Source: Rehmannia glutinosa
Taxonomy: Eukaryota > Streptophyta > Magnoliopsida > Lamiales > Orobanchaceae
Direction: 5' to 3'
NCBI GenBank assembly: GCA_016081115.2
Contig: JABTTQ020001494.1
Span: 186,001 to 250,000 of the forward strand
DNA length: 64,000 bases
Numbering within the stretch: the stretch's first letter is position 1; every line of letters starts with the position of its first letter. Below, piece by piece: positions 10,122 to 21,799 of this stretch. A program made the translations under genes and the position numbers. The notes below the pieces were generated by a model. The model did not search any database, was not told the origin of the DNA, and saw nothing but the letters and a program-made list of their open reading frames with translations.

Positions 10122-11709
10122 TGTAGGTCCCAAGGGGTGTAAGTAAGGTTTAGAAGGGGGGTTGAATAAACCTTACCAACTTTTTGATTTTAGTCCTTTT
10201 AAAAATATTACAGAGTTAGTTATACAGCTATGTCCTTGAGGGACAACTAAGTTAGTTAATCAGCAGAGTTAGCCACTCAACAAACTCGATTAAGCTGTTG
10301 ATAGAATAACTCAGCTGTTTAGTCTAAACTTTAACTTCGCTGTGATGAGTTTTTCAGCGGAAGACTTAACACCCTTGACTTTGATGTAATCTTTGTTTTA
10401 ACACTTGATTTTAACACTTAGTTATTTATTAGTTGGATAGCAAATTATCAGCAGATATGAAATGAGTTTGCAGAAATGTAAATATGCTGAAATGTAAATG
10501 ACACAAGTAAATTTTATAGAGGTTCGACGATGGGGTAATTCTTCTAATCCTCTCATCTCCAACTCCTGGAGGAATCCACTAAGTAATGATCAGTTCACAA
10601 AGTGGTTATCAGTCTAGAGACAAGTCTTGATCACACAGTTGACTTGCTCTTTGGACTCAGTCTGGAGATGCATTGGTCACACAGCTGGCTTCTCGTCCGA
10701 CTCAGCTTTTTTGCAGGGCAGCTGCCTTGCTACTTCAGCTCACTTTCTCAAGCTTCTTGGATTTGATCACGAAGCCCTCTAATAACTTAAGATTGGTTCG
10801 ACCTTGAACCTTTCTACAATCCTCCTTGGAAAGTAGACCTCTTTTGATTCTTCAAAAGTTTCCTCTTCAATAGATTGAAGATGTCTTTCCTTCACAGTTT
10901 TGTATTGGATCGATTTCCTTCGAGATTTAGGCTTGAGGATTTTGCTTGAATGTCTTGAGAATATTTTGCAGGTTACAGTTTTAATAATGCTTGTTCGTTC
11001 GTGGTTCAGGTAATCAAGGTAACCTTTTCTCAATGAAATTCCTCAGCCTTTTATAGTGAACTTTCAAAAATCTGCCCGTTGAAGAGATATGCTGATTTCC
11101 AAAAGTCACTTGTGTTCGTTGGCTTGTCTTTTCTTGGTCTCCAATCTTGAGATATAGACCTTTCCTCATATTAAATGCATGTTCAACTTTTCAGGTTCTG
11201 ACACGAGGTGCAGTGCTTCTCATTGGTTTATTCCTTTTGCACGCTTCTGGGACTGAGCACTTTAAGACCTGGCAGCATGGGTGTATTACTTATTTAAGTA
11301 ATGTTCTTGATTTCGTAGGCAAATGATTCTTTTGATTCACTCTCTTTTTGCAGTGCCTTTTACCCAGGTGACTTGAGTCTGCTCCAATCATTGAAAGACT
11401 CATCTGTCGCTTCAACTTGTGACATGGCTTCTCAGGTTGATTTAACTGAATCTTCACATAGCTGTCCCTCAGCTGTTACATCTTCAGTCGAGTCCTTGGT
11501 CTTCTGTCATGGCCATACTCAGCTGTTCCCCAGCAGAGTCTTCACTTCACTTCTTCAGTCGACTTCTTGTATTTCCAGGCATAGCTGACTTGACCCAGCT
11601 CATTCAACCCTATCTATTACAATGAGAATTTTAAGGATAATGGGGTGCCAACATTCTAATCTAAGTTTTACATGGCATTCATCAAAATCCACAAAATAAT
11701 TTCCCAACA
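10122..11709 (-). repeat. Element A 3' LTR (1588 bp)
   Basis: On the minus strand it starts TGTTGGGAAATTATTTTGTG and ends CCCCTTGGGACCTACA, with TG..CA ends. The polypurine tract AAAAAAGGGGAAAT lies directly upstream (11,710-11,725). Inside is the family TATA box CACTATAAAAGGC (about 11,050-11,062). It matches the other LTRs of the family along its whole length. Confidence 0.88.
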
Positions 11710-11823
11710 ATTTCCCCTTTTTTGATGATGCCAAAACTTAAAAAAAACATTAAGCAACATGTAAACAATAAAGATACATACAGACAATGCAGTAACAAAG
11801 AATGTATGCGTAGAATCAATCAT

Positions 11824-11829
11824 TTTATT
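11824..11829 (-). terminator. AATAAA signal after env-like ORF of element A
   Basis: The minus strand reads GATCAATAAAATGATTG about 200 bases after the env-like stop and about 115 bases before the LTR. The same signal is present in B (45,675-45,680), C (42,483-42,488) and D (48,103-48,108), so it is a conserved part of the element and may end a separate env-like transcript. Confidence 0.5.
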
Positions 11830-12030
11830 GATCATAGCATTCTTGTCCTTTACACAGCTGTTTACAAGGTGTATCAGAGCATAATCATATCCAAGCAAAC
11901 TTCAAGCATCTATGCTAAGATACAAATATAGAGAGAAAATACAACAATACTTTATTGAATGTACAGATGACTCACACACATATGTATTTACAAAAGTATA
12001 ATACATGAAGGGGTTAGCAGCAACACTTCA

Positions 12031-15000
12031 TCACCTTCGCTGCCTCCTTCTTTCCTCTTCAGCTCTGTCATCATCAGCTCTCTTTCTTTTCTTTTCATCT
12101 TCAGCTGCTTTCTTCTTTTCATAGACTCTCTTCGCAGCATCATCTTTTCTCTTCCTTTCTTGCCTTTCTTGCCACAACTGATCTTGTCTTTTATTTTCCT
12201 CTTCTATTCTTTTCGCGTATTCACCATTCTTCCTTTCTACTTCCCGATTAGCTACTTCATCATACCCAACCCAGTAGATCCTTCTCTTCTTGCCTGGCCC
12301 TACATATTCAATGTTTTTGGGTAGATGTCTAGGTCGAAAACCTCTTCCTCCACCACTTCTTCCTCCTCATCTAGGACACCAGCTGAGTGACTGACGATGG
12401 GGTAGTCTGCTGCCTATCAGCTTATTCGCACAGCTTCAGACCCTTCTCCCAGTACAAATCCCAGGCTTGGGCTATAGACATGTTCTTGAAGTAACCCTCG
12501 TATTTGAGCGTTTTAAATTCTTCAATGGATCTTGGCTCGTCCCCGTCATCTGGAATGGTATCTGTGTCCTTCCTTGCCGAAATCCCACCGTAAGTTTTCA
12601 GTACTTCTAGAACACGGGCATCCGTCTTTCTTTCAACCTCCTTCATCCCTGCTTCTACAATTTTTCTCTTCTCAGACATAGGCACAACAGAGTGTTGTAG
12701 CGGCAGAGTCACTGGATTTTTGCTGATTATCGATGCTGTGACATGACATTGCTGAGGGGTTTTAGCAAGCATTAAGGTCACATCCTTTGACCTTTCCCCC
12801 TCAACAGCTTTTCCCTTCTCCTTCTTCCTCTCAACAGCTGTCTCTTCCTTCAACTTCCTCAGGTATTCCTCTTCCCCCTTTTTGGCATCATCAAAGAAGA
12901 GAGGAACCCCTGGAAACATCCCAACGAGCATGAAATCCAGTCGGCTGAGAGCTGAGTTCTGCTTGGAGTCTGATGTGGCATGTGCTGTTCGAAATTCTGT
13001 GCGAGTGGCTTTTGATTCAGCTGCCACAAGTTTCATTTCAGCCATGAGAAGGCTGAACTTCGTATTCATGTTCTCCTCAACACGCAGAATTTCTTTTCGA
13101 TGAAATTCACGCAGCAGCTCCATTTCAGTTGTGTGAGAGGCATGCATTCTATCAATATTGGCCTGCATCCTCTACTTCATATCAGCATTGTCAGCACTCC
13201 AAAGCAACATCTTGTTGTACAATGCCTTGAAATATCGGGCTTGTTCGTATCGCATTGTACTCTGCTACTGACACCTCTCTAAAATCCGTACCACAATCCC
13301 TCGTAAGTCTGCTGTGAGGGTGGCATCTCTATTGTCCAGATGCATATCTAGTGAGGCCTGGTGCCGTTCGATCTTCTCAATCTCTCCACAGATTTTCTTG
13401 AAGACTTCACGGATCTCAGCTGTCATTTTGGATTCAGCTGGCGGCCATGCAACATCAAAATCAAAGTCTGCTGGAACAATGGAGTCGGTGGGAATTACTG
13501 GATCTGCTCGGATGTTGAAGCGTCGTTGATCTTGAGTTGTCTCTTCTTCAAGGTCGGGCAACTCAATTGAGAAAGGGAACGTTTCCTCAAATGCATCATC
13601 TCTCACATATGGGATTGATTGTACAGTTGTTCGTGCCTTTGATGAGCCTGGTTGAGTTGATCGTGCTGCAGCTTTGGGAGCCTGCGCAGATGACTCGGTC
13701 TCAGCTGGGCCTTGTTGAGTGGATTGGCCAGCTGACTGAGCCTCAGCTGTCTTAACAGCTTCTTCGGCCTCAGTAGATTTTGCTAAATGAATTTCCTTGT
13801 CATCTGCTGCATCATCAGCGTCATCGGAGGATGATGAAGTGTAGGGGCTTGGTTCATCATCAAAGTTGAAATTTTGACGAGCAGTTTTAAAAGTTGCCTA
13901 ACTCGTCGTGGAAGAACATCCTCAGCTGAGTCCTTTTGCTGAACAACAAGAGTGGACTCAGCTTCGTATTTAGATCCCAGAAAGGATATGTCAGGGTTGT
14001 CCTGAGAATCATGAAGAGCACTAATCTCCTTTTCAGATTCAACATTTAGAATATGAGGGATGCTCTGAACTTCTTGAACTTTACCCGGGAAGTCACAACC
14101 TCCCTTGGGCCTTCAACACCTCCAGCAGTCTCAACTGCAGCGAGGTCTTCTACAATCCCTTCGATAGGCGCAGCTGTCTTAGGGTCTTGGACTGTGGCAT
14201 CCGAAGGAGTCTCAACCACTTGGATTGCACTTTCGGTGCCCAGTGTTAACTCCAGGGCATTTTCAACTCCGTGCCTTGATCGCACAAAGAAGCGTCCTCG
14301 CCGCAGCGATTGGCATTTTTTGGGACAGACTCAACAAGCCCAAGCTTCAATGTCGATCTCTTTGTGATTCTTTTTCCTTTTCCACTTCGCCTCCTTTCTG
14401 CAATGTGGAGTCATCTGCAGCATCCTCCGACCCTACTGCAGTGGAAAGAGTTTCCCCCTCAGCTGGGACACCAGCTGAGTGACTGACGATGGGGTCAATC
14501 TTCTCCAGACTCGGCCGCTTGATTGAGTGCTCACCGCAGGGCGGTGGTAGGACACCTTCAGGAGGGGTTGGCTCAACTTGGGTGCCCAAATTCCCAGTGT
14601 CATTGCCAAGTCCCCTAGACCCATCTTCCGAAAGCAGTGGGACGTAATTTGCATCTATGGTTGTGGCAATCTCTTTGCACTACGCCCAATGGGTCTATTT
14701 CCAGGAGAGATTTAGTGGACTCTCCTGGTCCTTCGAACATTGATTGCTCATGCATCATCTTAGATTCCTTTAGAGCTTGCTGCATGTCCGACTTCTCTGT
14801 TGTAGCAACGGGATCCATATCCTCAGCTGCTTTGGCCTTTTCTTTCTCCTTGTAGATGTGTAGAATATTCAGGCAGTTATCCTCATCAAGAGCCTGAAGA
14901 ACAATGTTGAATTCGAGAAATTGCTTCTTCTGGATGCCTCTACTGATCACCTTCATCAGACTTGGCGGTTTCATCGATTATTTTAGGAGACTGCACTTCC

Positions 15001-16180
15001 TCGCTAGATCTCGAAGTTTTCTCGGTGAGTGACAGACTCAGCTGTCTTCTCAAGCTCTGAAAGCTTGGAGATTCTTCTTCTTCTCTTGGTTCTCACTAGA
15101 GGAATTTCTGGTTCGGATTCCTCTTCTTCAGGTTCCTTGGTGGTAGGGGCCGGACATCTTTCTTAGATGGAGCTGCCTTTCTGGGCTTGGCAGTCCTCTT
15201 CTTTCTTATGGCTGGAGAAGGTATTTGGGCTTCATTCTCCGCCTCGGCTGCGGGGGCAGGAGACACGGCTGCTCGGGCAGGTGACTTGGCTGTAGGGGCA
15301 GGTGCATCCTGTTTCTTCGTTGCAGGGGCAACCTTCTTCTTTGCAGCTTTCTTCTTGGGAGGGGAGGAAACAACTGTGTCCTCAGGTTCAGCTGATTCCC
15401 CCTCACTTGTATCCGCCCTCTTCGCATGGGCTCTCTTCTGGGCTCCTGAAAGATTAGCCCTGAACATTTTCTTGTTAACGTGGAAAGGCTTTCCATGTTG
15501 AAGGGGAATGCCCTTAACTTCCATCAAGTTGCCAATTACCAGGCCATAACCAAGTGATCCTCCAAAGGATCCATCTTCCTTGTTATTTGTTCCTGACGTT
15601 TTGGCAGAGTCTACTGTACACGTACTCAGCCTAGTTGACTTTCTTTCCTTCCATGATCGCAGCCATGACGATCAGCTTTTTCTTTGATAGTTGATTGAAA
15701 CTGCCAAACTTCATATCTACACATTTTGCAATGACATCCATCAACTTGTGATAGTCGCCCTTTGAGCCTTCTTCTTCTCAGCTATGTAGATAACTTTCAC
15801 AGCACACTCTAGTTTGGCTACTTCTTTCCATGCAGCAGCCAAGTTGACATCAGCTTCAGCTATCTCCATCATGCCCTCCGACAACAATAAGCAGTGCTCC
15901 GCAAGGTCCTTAGCAATAATCAAAATGTCCTTGCGGTGGACAGAAGGCTTGATGCCTTTGTCCCGCACCTCAGCATTTGCATAGAACTGCACCACCTCTT
16001 TAGCATAGGTCAACGAGTATTCCATTGTAATAAAAGGCCTGAGACTGGACTTTTTCAGCATATCAGCTATCTTCTTCACTAGGGTTTCATCGGAACCCTG
16101 CTTTATTATTCCTTTGAAATCCACAATGATCCAGAGTGGGTTTGCTTTGATAACTTAACAAAATCGAGCTTTGGTGCCAT
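12031..16180 (-). pseudogene. env-like extra ORF of element A (about 1380 codons), broken
   Basis: SIRE-lineage elements carry an extra frame between pol and the 3' LTR, often called envelope-like; its function is unproven. The start is ATG 16,180 (MAPKLDFVKL). Regions in order: an N-terminal globular part of about 200 aa (FITMEYSLTYAKEVVQFYAN, HRKDILIIAKDLAEHCLLL), which I think resembles the 'putative plant transposon protein' domain; a Lys/Ala/Pro-rich part with KKKAAKKKVAPATKKQ; acidic Ser/Thr-rich segments; a coiled coil at about 13,170-12,980 (HTTEMELLREFHRKEILRVE, ENMNTKFSLLMAEMKLV); a conserved TLKYEGYFKNMSIAQAWDLY; and a basic, charged tail ending RRRQRR. No signal peptide or membrane segment is evident. 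Single-base shifts and stops (for example TAG near 13,174) divide the frame. Confidence 0.7.
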
Positions 16181-16309
16181 TTGTAGAGAGTTTTACCGAT
16201 TAAAACTTGATAGATTTACTTGAGGATTGGTAGGGTTTGAGAGAGATGGACTTGCTTTTCTCTTGCTTTGAAGATGAACAATTTTTAGTGTGAGAGAGAA
16301 AACTGAAAG

Positions 16310-16500
16310 AAAATGAGTATATAAGGGTTATGAAAGGACGTGTTTTTGGTATTTGAATTTTGATCGAGATCAACGGCTCAGATTTAGCACGCCGAACCGC
16401 ATTTAATTCCTCGCATTTAATGCAGCAACATTTATATCCAATCATATGCTTATTGTGCAGCTTTTGACTGTACCCGTCATTATTACACTGACGTCATCCT
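16310..16500 (-). promoter_or_regulatory. promoter-like spacer upstream of env-like ORF (element A)
   Basis: On the minus strand this holds TGACGTCA (16,489-16,496), a second TGACG (16,475-16,479), ATTGGATATAAA (16,431-16,442) and a TATA box CTTATATACTC (TATATA at 16,318-16,323). A CT-rich leader of about 135 bases runs to the ATG at 16,180. TGACG pairs are binding sites of plant TGA/bZIP factors in as-1-like elements. The block is conserved in position in B, C and D. Promoter activity is inferred. Confidence 0.5.
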
Positions 16501-16735
16501 TAAAAACATTCCCGCTCATTAAAAACGACTGTGTTTTTGTCACTTAGCTCATAAATGACTCAGCTTATGTTAAAAGTGACTTAAATCAGCTTGTCTCCTT
16601 TCATTAAGCGACTCAGCTGTCAGCTAACTCAATACAGCTGACTTTCCAGTATGGCTGTTTCACTTGGCTGATGTGAAAATCTTGTTCATTTCTCACTTTC
16701 TATCTTCCATCTCTTCTGAATGAGTCTTCTGAGTA

Positions 16736-19187
16736 TTAACTTAGCTCAATTAACTCTAGCTCATGCTTAAGCTCTTCAAATCTTGATTCACATAAGGGCT
16801 TGGTGAAAATGTCAGCTAACTGTTTATCAGTTGAGATGTATTCCAAAATGATATCTTTCTTTTCAACATGATCTCTTATGAAATGATATCTGATATCAAT
16901 GTGCTTTGTTCCTGAATGCAACACAGGATTCTGAGTAATCGCAATAGCACTTGTGTTGTCACAAATAATTGGAATTCCTTTTTCTTCAATTTCATAATCT
17001 CTCATTTCTTTGTCTCATCCATAAGACTTTGGCACAATGTTTGCCTACGCCTATATACTCTCGTTTGTGGATGTGGCCATTGAGTTTTGCTTCTTGCTAA
17101 ACCATGAAACTAACCTGTTTCCAAGCATTTGACATGTACCCGAAGTACTCTTTCTATCAACTCTACATCCAACATAGTCAGAATCTTAATAACCAATTAG
17201 CTTGAATTCACCTTCCTTTGGATACCATAAGCCAACTTCTTGCCATCCCTTCAAATATCTTAGGATTCTCTTAGCCGCAGTCATATGGCTTTCTTTAGGT
17301 GCAGATTGGAATCTTGCACATACACCTACTGCAAAGGTGATGTCTGGTCTGCTTGCTGTTAAGTAGATCAACGAACCAATAAGTGCTCTGTATCTTTTTT
17401 GATCTACAGGTTTGCCATCCGCATCTATGTCCATCTTGACTGATGTATTCATTGGTATTTTTACAGAAGACTCTCTTCCATACAAAACTTCTTCATTAAA
17501 TCTCTGGTGTATTTTGTTTGACTTATGAAGGTTCCATCCTTCACATGTTTAACTTGAAGTCCTAGAAAAGAAAGACAGCTCTCCCATCATGCTCATTTCA
17601 AATTTGCCTTGCATGAGGTTTGAGAACATATCACACAACTCTTTGTTTGTGGATCCAAAAATGATATCATCCACATATATTTGAACAAGCAGTATACTCT
17701 CTCCATCTTGAATTCTGAAGAGTGTTCTGTCCACTTTGCCTTTGCTGAATCCATTGTCAGTTAGAAATTGAGACAATGTATCATACCATGCTCTTGGTGC
17801 CTGCTTCAGTCCATATAGAGCTTTTTTGAGCTTGTACACTTTATCTCCAAGAGTCTTCTGCTAAAATCCTGGAGGTTGCTCAACATAGACTTCTTCTTCC
17901 AACAGTCCATTTAAAAATACACTTTTCACATCCATTTGATATACAATAAAGTTCTTGTGTGCAGCATAGGCAAGAAACATCCTTATTGCTTCTAATCTAG
18001 CAACAGGAGCAAATGTTTCATCAAAAGCTATTCCCTCTTCTTGGCAATATCCTTTGGCTACCAATCTTGCTTTGTTTCTTACCACAGAACCTTCCTCATT
18101 CATTTTGTTTCTGAAAACCCATTTTGTGCCTATAACATTTTGATGTGTTGGCCTTTGCACCAATTCCCATACCTTGTTTCTTTCAAACTGATTCAGCTCT
18201 TCTTGCGTGGCCTGAATCCAGTGTGTGTCATCCAATGCTTGGGACACATATTTTGGCACTATTTGGGAAATAAAACAAGTGAACATTGCTTCTTGCTGAG
18301 CTCTGGATCTGGTTCTTACACAATCTCTCACATCTCCAATGGCTAGCTCTGGTGGATGGTTTCTTAGCTATCTCACATCAGGTTGAAGCAGGTCAGCTGG
18401 GTTCAGCCGTCTTGCAACTGTGTTGTCTTGAGCAGACTCTCTTTCATCATCATTGATTCTGATTTTCCAGCAGATCTTTGAGATTCACTACTCATCTTCA
18501 TCTTGGTTGATTACTCTTGCTTGACTTCAACATAAGGACTTCTCTACATAGTTGGTTGATTGACTTATCGCCTAACTCTTCAATGTCTTCTCCATTCACA
18601 TTGGGCACATCAAAAACCACATGAATAGACTCTTCTGTGACCATTGTCCTCTTGTTCAATATTCTATAGGCTTTGCTTTCAGCTGAGTATCCCAAAAAGA
18701 TACATTCATCAGCTTTAGCATCAAAAGCCTTTAGATTATTCTTGCCATTGTTATGAATGAAGCATTTACATCCAAATATTCTTAAGTACCCAACATTTGG
18801 CTTTCTCCCTGTCCAGATTTCATAGGGAGTCTTTGTCGTGTCTATTAATCATGCATCTATTCGAGTATAGCATGCGGTGTTGATGGATTCACCCCAAAAT
18901 CTTTTAGCGATCCAACTTGACTAACATGGTCCTTGCGGCTTCCTTGAGAGTTCTGTTCCTTCTTTCGGCTACTCCATTCTCATTTGTGGAGTTCTTGCTG
19001 AGATAAGTCATGAGCAATACCATTTTCAACACAGTACGGAGTTATTATCCAATTGACAAACTCAATTCCTCTATCAGACCTTATCTTTATAATGGTTTGG
19101 CTCTTTTCATTTTGAACTCTTTTCATCAGATGAGGTAGTTTTTGCGGGGTTTCTTTTTTTTTTTTTGCACATGAAGATTGTCCATGT
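16736..19187 (-). pseudogene. Element A pol: integrase C-terminal half, reverse transcriptase, RNase H
   Basis: Reading right to left, the integrase catalytic part and C-terminus come first (19,187 to about 18,500; FLGYSAESKAYR region). Reverse transcriptase follows (about 18,330-17,550) with TKWVFRNKMNEEG, YQMDVKSVFLNG, KKALYGLKQAPRAWYDTL and the catalytic YVDDIIFGSTNKELC, then RNase H (about 17,485-16,736) with CDNTSAIAITQNPVLHSGTK and ending FEELKHELELIELS. The GSTNKELC and FEMSMMGEL words are typical of the SIRE/Maximus lineage. A TAG (near 17,861) replaces a glutamate codon after PPGF, and a few single-base shifts break the frame. Element D interrupts it at 19,187. Confidence 0.85.
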
Positions 19188-20124
19188 TGTAGGTTCCAAT
19201 GGGTGTGAGTGTAAGGTTTAGAAAGGGGGGTTGAATATACCTTACCAACTTTTCAAATTTAGTCCTTTTAAATATTCGAGTTAATACTACGGCTATGTCC
19301 TTGATGGACAACTAAGTTAGTTAATCGGTGAGTTAGTCACTCAACAGACTTCGATCGAATTTGTTGATAAAATAACTCATTGTTTTGACTAAAGACTTAA
19401 CTTGATCGTGATATGTTTTATTGGAAGACTTAACACCCTTGATTTGGTTTAAGTTTGTTTCAATACTTGGTTTTAGCACTTTGTTGATTATCAATTGGAT
19501 AGCAAATTTATCGTGAGATATAAATGTAATATGCGAGAAATTAAAGTCTTTGAAATGTAAATGACACAATAAGTTTTTATAGAGGTTCGAAGATGGGGTA
19601 ATTCTTCTACTCCTCTCTTCTTCAACTCCTGGAGGAATCCACTAAGTATTGATCAATATACGAGTGGTTAACGATCCCGGATACAAGTCTTGATCACTGG
19701 CCCGACTTGATCCTTTGGAACTCGATGCTGGAGATGCCTTGGTCACACACGGTGGCTTCTCATACGACTCGTTTCTTCATAGGGCATTGCCTTGCTACTA
19801 CTGACCCACTTGCTCAAGTTCTTGGATTTGATCACGAAGCCCTCCAACTAACTTAAGCCTGGTTCGACCTTGAACCTTCCTACAATCCTTCGTGGAATGT
19901 AGACCCCTTGATTCTTCAAATGTTTCCTCTTCAACTGATTGAAGTCGTCTTTCCTTCACAAGTGAGTGTAGGATTGATTTCCTTCGTAATGTAGGCTTGA
20001 GGATTGAGCGTTTAATAATTTGAGAATATTTCAGGTTACAAATGTTTCTTTCTTGCTTGTATTCAATTCTCAAATGGTCAAGGTAACCTTTTCTCAAATA
20101 AACTCCTCAGCCTTTTATAGTGGT
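19188..20124 (-). repeat. Element D 3' LTR, distal part (R/U5 side)
   Basis: It begins at TGTAGGTTCC (end of the LTR on the minus strand) and runs to the TATA box (CCTTTTATAGTGGT at 20,111-20,124). It joins without loss to 47,354 once B and one GTGGT duplication are removed. The joined LTR is about 1576 bp, close to the other family LTRs. Confidence 0.85.
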
Positions 20125-21671
20125 TGTTGGGAAATTATTTTGTAGATTTTGATGAATGCCATGTAAAACTTAGAATAGGAAGTTGGCACACCATTTTTGT
20201 TGTAAATTGCATTGTAATAGATAGGGCTGGTCAAGCTGAGTTAAGTCACTATGCCTAAACATGCAAGAAGACAACTGGAGACTAGAAGGAAGACTCATTG
20301 AGAGGCGGTGAGTATGGCAAAGAAGAGAAGACGGGAACTCGATTGAAGGTGCGGTGAGATGCGGTGAGTGAAGTATCAGTCAAGTCAACTCAAGAAAGCC
20401 AAGTCTCAAGGTTGAAGTGATAGAAGAGTCATCAAATGATTGGAATCTGACTCGAAGTCACCTGGGGAAGTTAAGAAAATGCAGTCAAGTCAAGACAATC
20501 GAAAGAGATCCGTTACGTAAATCAAGAGAATTACTTAAACAAGTAATACCTCCATACGCCTTTCTTGAAGTGCTCGGTTCGAAGCGTGCAAGAGGAATAA
20601 ACCAATGGGAAGCACTCGCACCATGTCGAACTACGAAAAGTTGAAGAATCATTCATACGAGGAAATAGAAATTCCAAGGAGTGCAACAAGATAAGCCAAC
20701 GACCACAAGTGACTTTCAAAAATAAGCTATCTCTTGGGTGATTTTTGAAAGATCACTATAAAAGGCCGAGGAATAACTCGAGAGAAGGTTACGAACCACG
20801 AACATTCAAGCAAACATTTGAATCAGTAACCTAATATATTCTCAAATCATTCAAGATCAATCCTCAAGCCTACATTACGAAGGAAATCAATCCAACACTC
20901 ACTGTGAAGGAAAGATAACTTCAATCAGTTGAAGAGGAAATTTTTGAAGAATCAAGGGGTCTACATTCCACGGAGGATTGTAGGAAGGTTCAAGGTCGAA
21001 CCAGTCTCAAGTTTTTGGAGGGCTTCGTGATCAAATCCAAGAAGCTTGAGCAAGTGGGTCTGTAGTAGCAAAGCGGCCGCCTGTGAAGAAAGCTCGAGTC
21101 GCACGAGAAGCCAATCGCGTGACCAAGGCATCTCGGATCGAGTCCCAAAGGATCAAGTCATTTGTGTGATCAAGACTTGTATCGGGATCTGTTAACCACT
21201 CGTATATTGATCAATACTTAGTGGATTCCTCCAGGAGTTGGAGAAGAGAGGAGTAGAAGAATTAACCCATCTTCGAACCTCTATAAAAACTTATTGTGTC
21301 ATTTACATTTCAAAGACTTTAATTTCGCATCTTAATTTTTATATCTTTGATAAATTTGCTATCCAATTGATAATCAACGAGTGCTAAAACCAAGTATTAA
21401 AACAAACTTAACCAAATTCAAGGGTGTTAAGTCTTCCAATAAAAACAAATCACAAAGAGAGTTAAGTCTTTAGTTAAAACAACTGAGTTATTCTATCAAC
21501 CGCTCGTCGAGTCATTAAGTGACTAACTCTTTGATTAACTAACTTAGTTGTCCATCAAGGACAAATTGTGAAGTATTAACTCTGAATATTTAAAAGGATT
21601 AAATCAAAAGTTGGTAAGGTTTATTCAACCCCCCCTTCTAAACCTTACACTCACACCCCTTGGGACCTACA
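20125..21671 (+). repeat. Element B 5' LTR (1547 bp)
   Basis: It starts TGTTGGGAAATTATTTTGTA and ends CCCCTTGGGACCTACA. The core promoter TATAAAAG is at 20,757-20,764. Compared with the 3' LTR of B, many differences lie at CTG/CAG words, for example ACTCGAG here against ACTCTAAG, and TTACGAAC against TTACCTGAAC. Confidence 0.9.
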
Positions 21672-21673
21672 AG

Positions 21674-21685
21674 TGGTATCAGAGC
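21674..21685 (+). other. Element B primer binding site (initiator Met tRNA)
   Basis: TGGTATCAGAGC lies two bases after the LTR end. It is the standard primer site of plant Ty1-copia elements, complementary to the 3' end of initiator Met tRNA. Confidence 0.9.
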
Positions 21686-21799
21686 GGTTAGTTCATTGAG
21701 CCTTCCGCATTTGGTTTTTTTTTTTTTTTGTAGAAAATTGAATTATATTTCCAGTTCAACTTTTTTTTTTTTTTTTTTTAGTCAAAACGTCATACAATG

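Larger units (their letters stand above)
10122..19187 (-). mobile_element. Element A: SIRE/Maximus-type Ty1-copia, 3' half
   Basis: The outermost member of the nest reads right to left. From its 3' end it has the 3' LTR (11,709-10,122), a polypurine tract, a long env-like frame (16,180-12,031), a promoter-like spacer, and pol (19,187-16,736). It stops abruptly in integrase at 19,187, where the end of element D's LTR begins. The 5' half (LTR, gag, protease, start of integrase) should lie beyond the right edge. CAG/CTG words are well preserved here, unlike in B-D. The flanking 5 bases at the 3' end are GTATT (10,117-10,121), the expected target duplication. Confidence 0.8.

Noticed and set aside
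12031..16180. Calling the extra frame a retroviral-type envelope gene
   Set aside because: No signal peptide, furin-like site or membrane anchor could be seen; composition is basic and acidic with coiled coil. 'Env-like' is kept only as the customary positional name.
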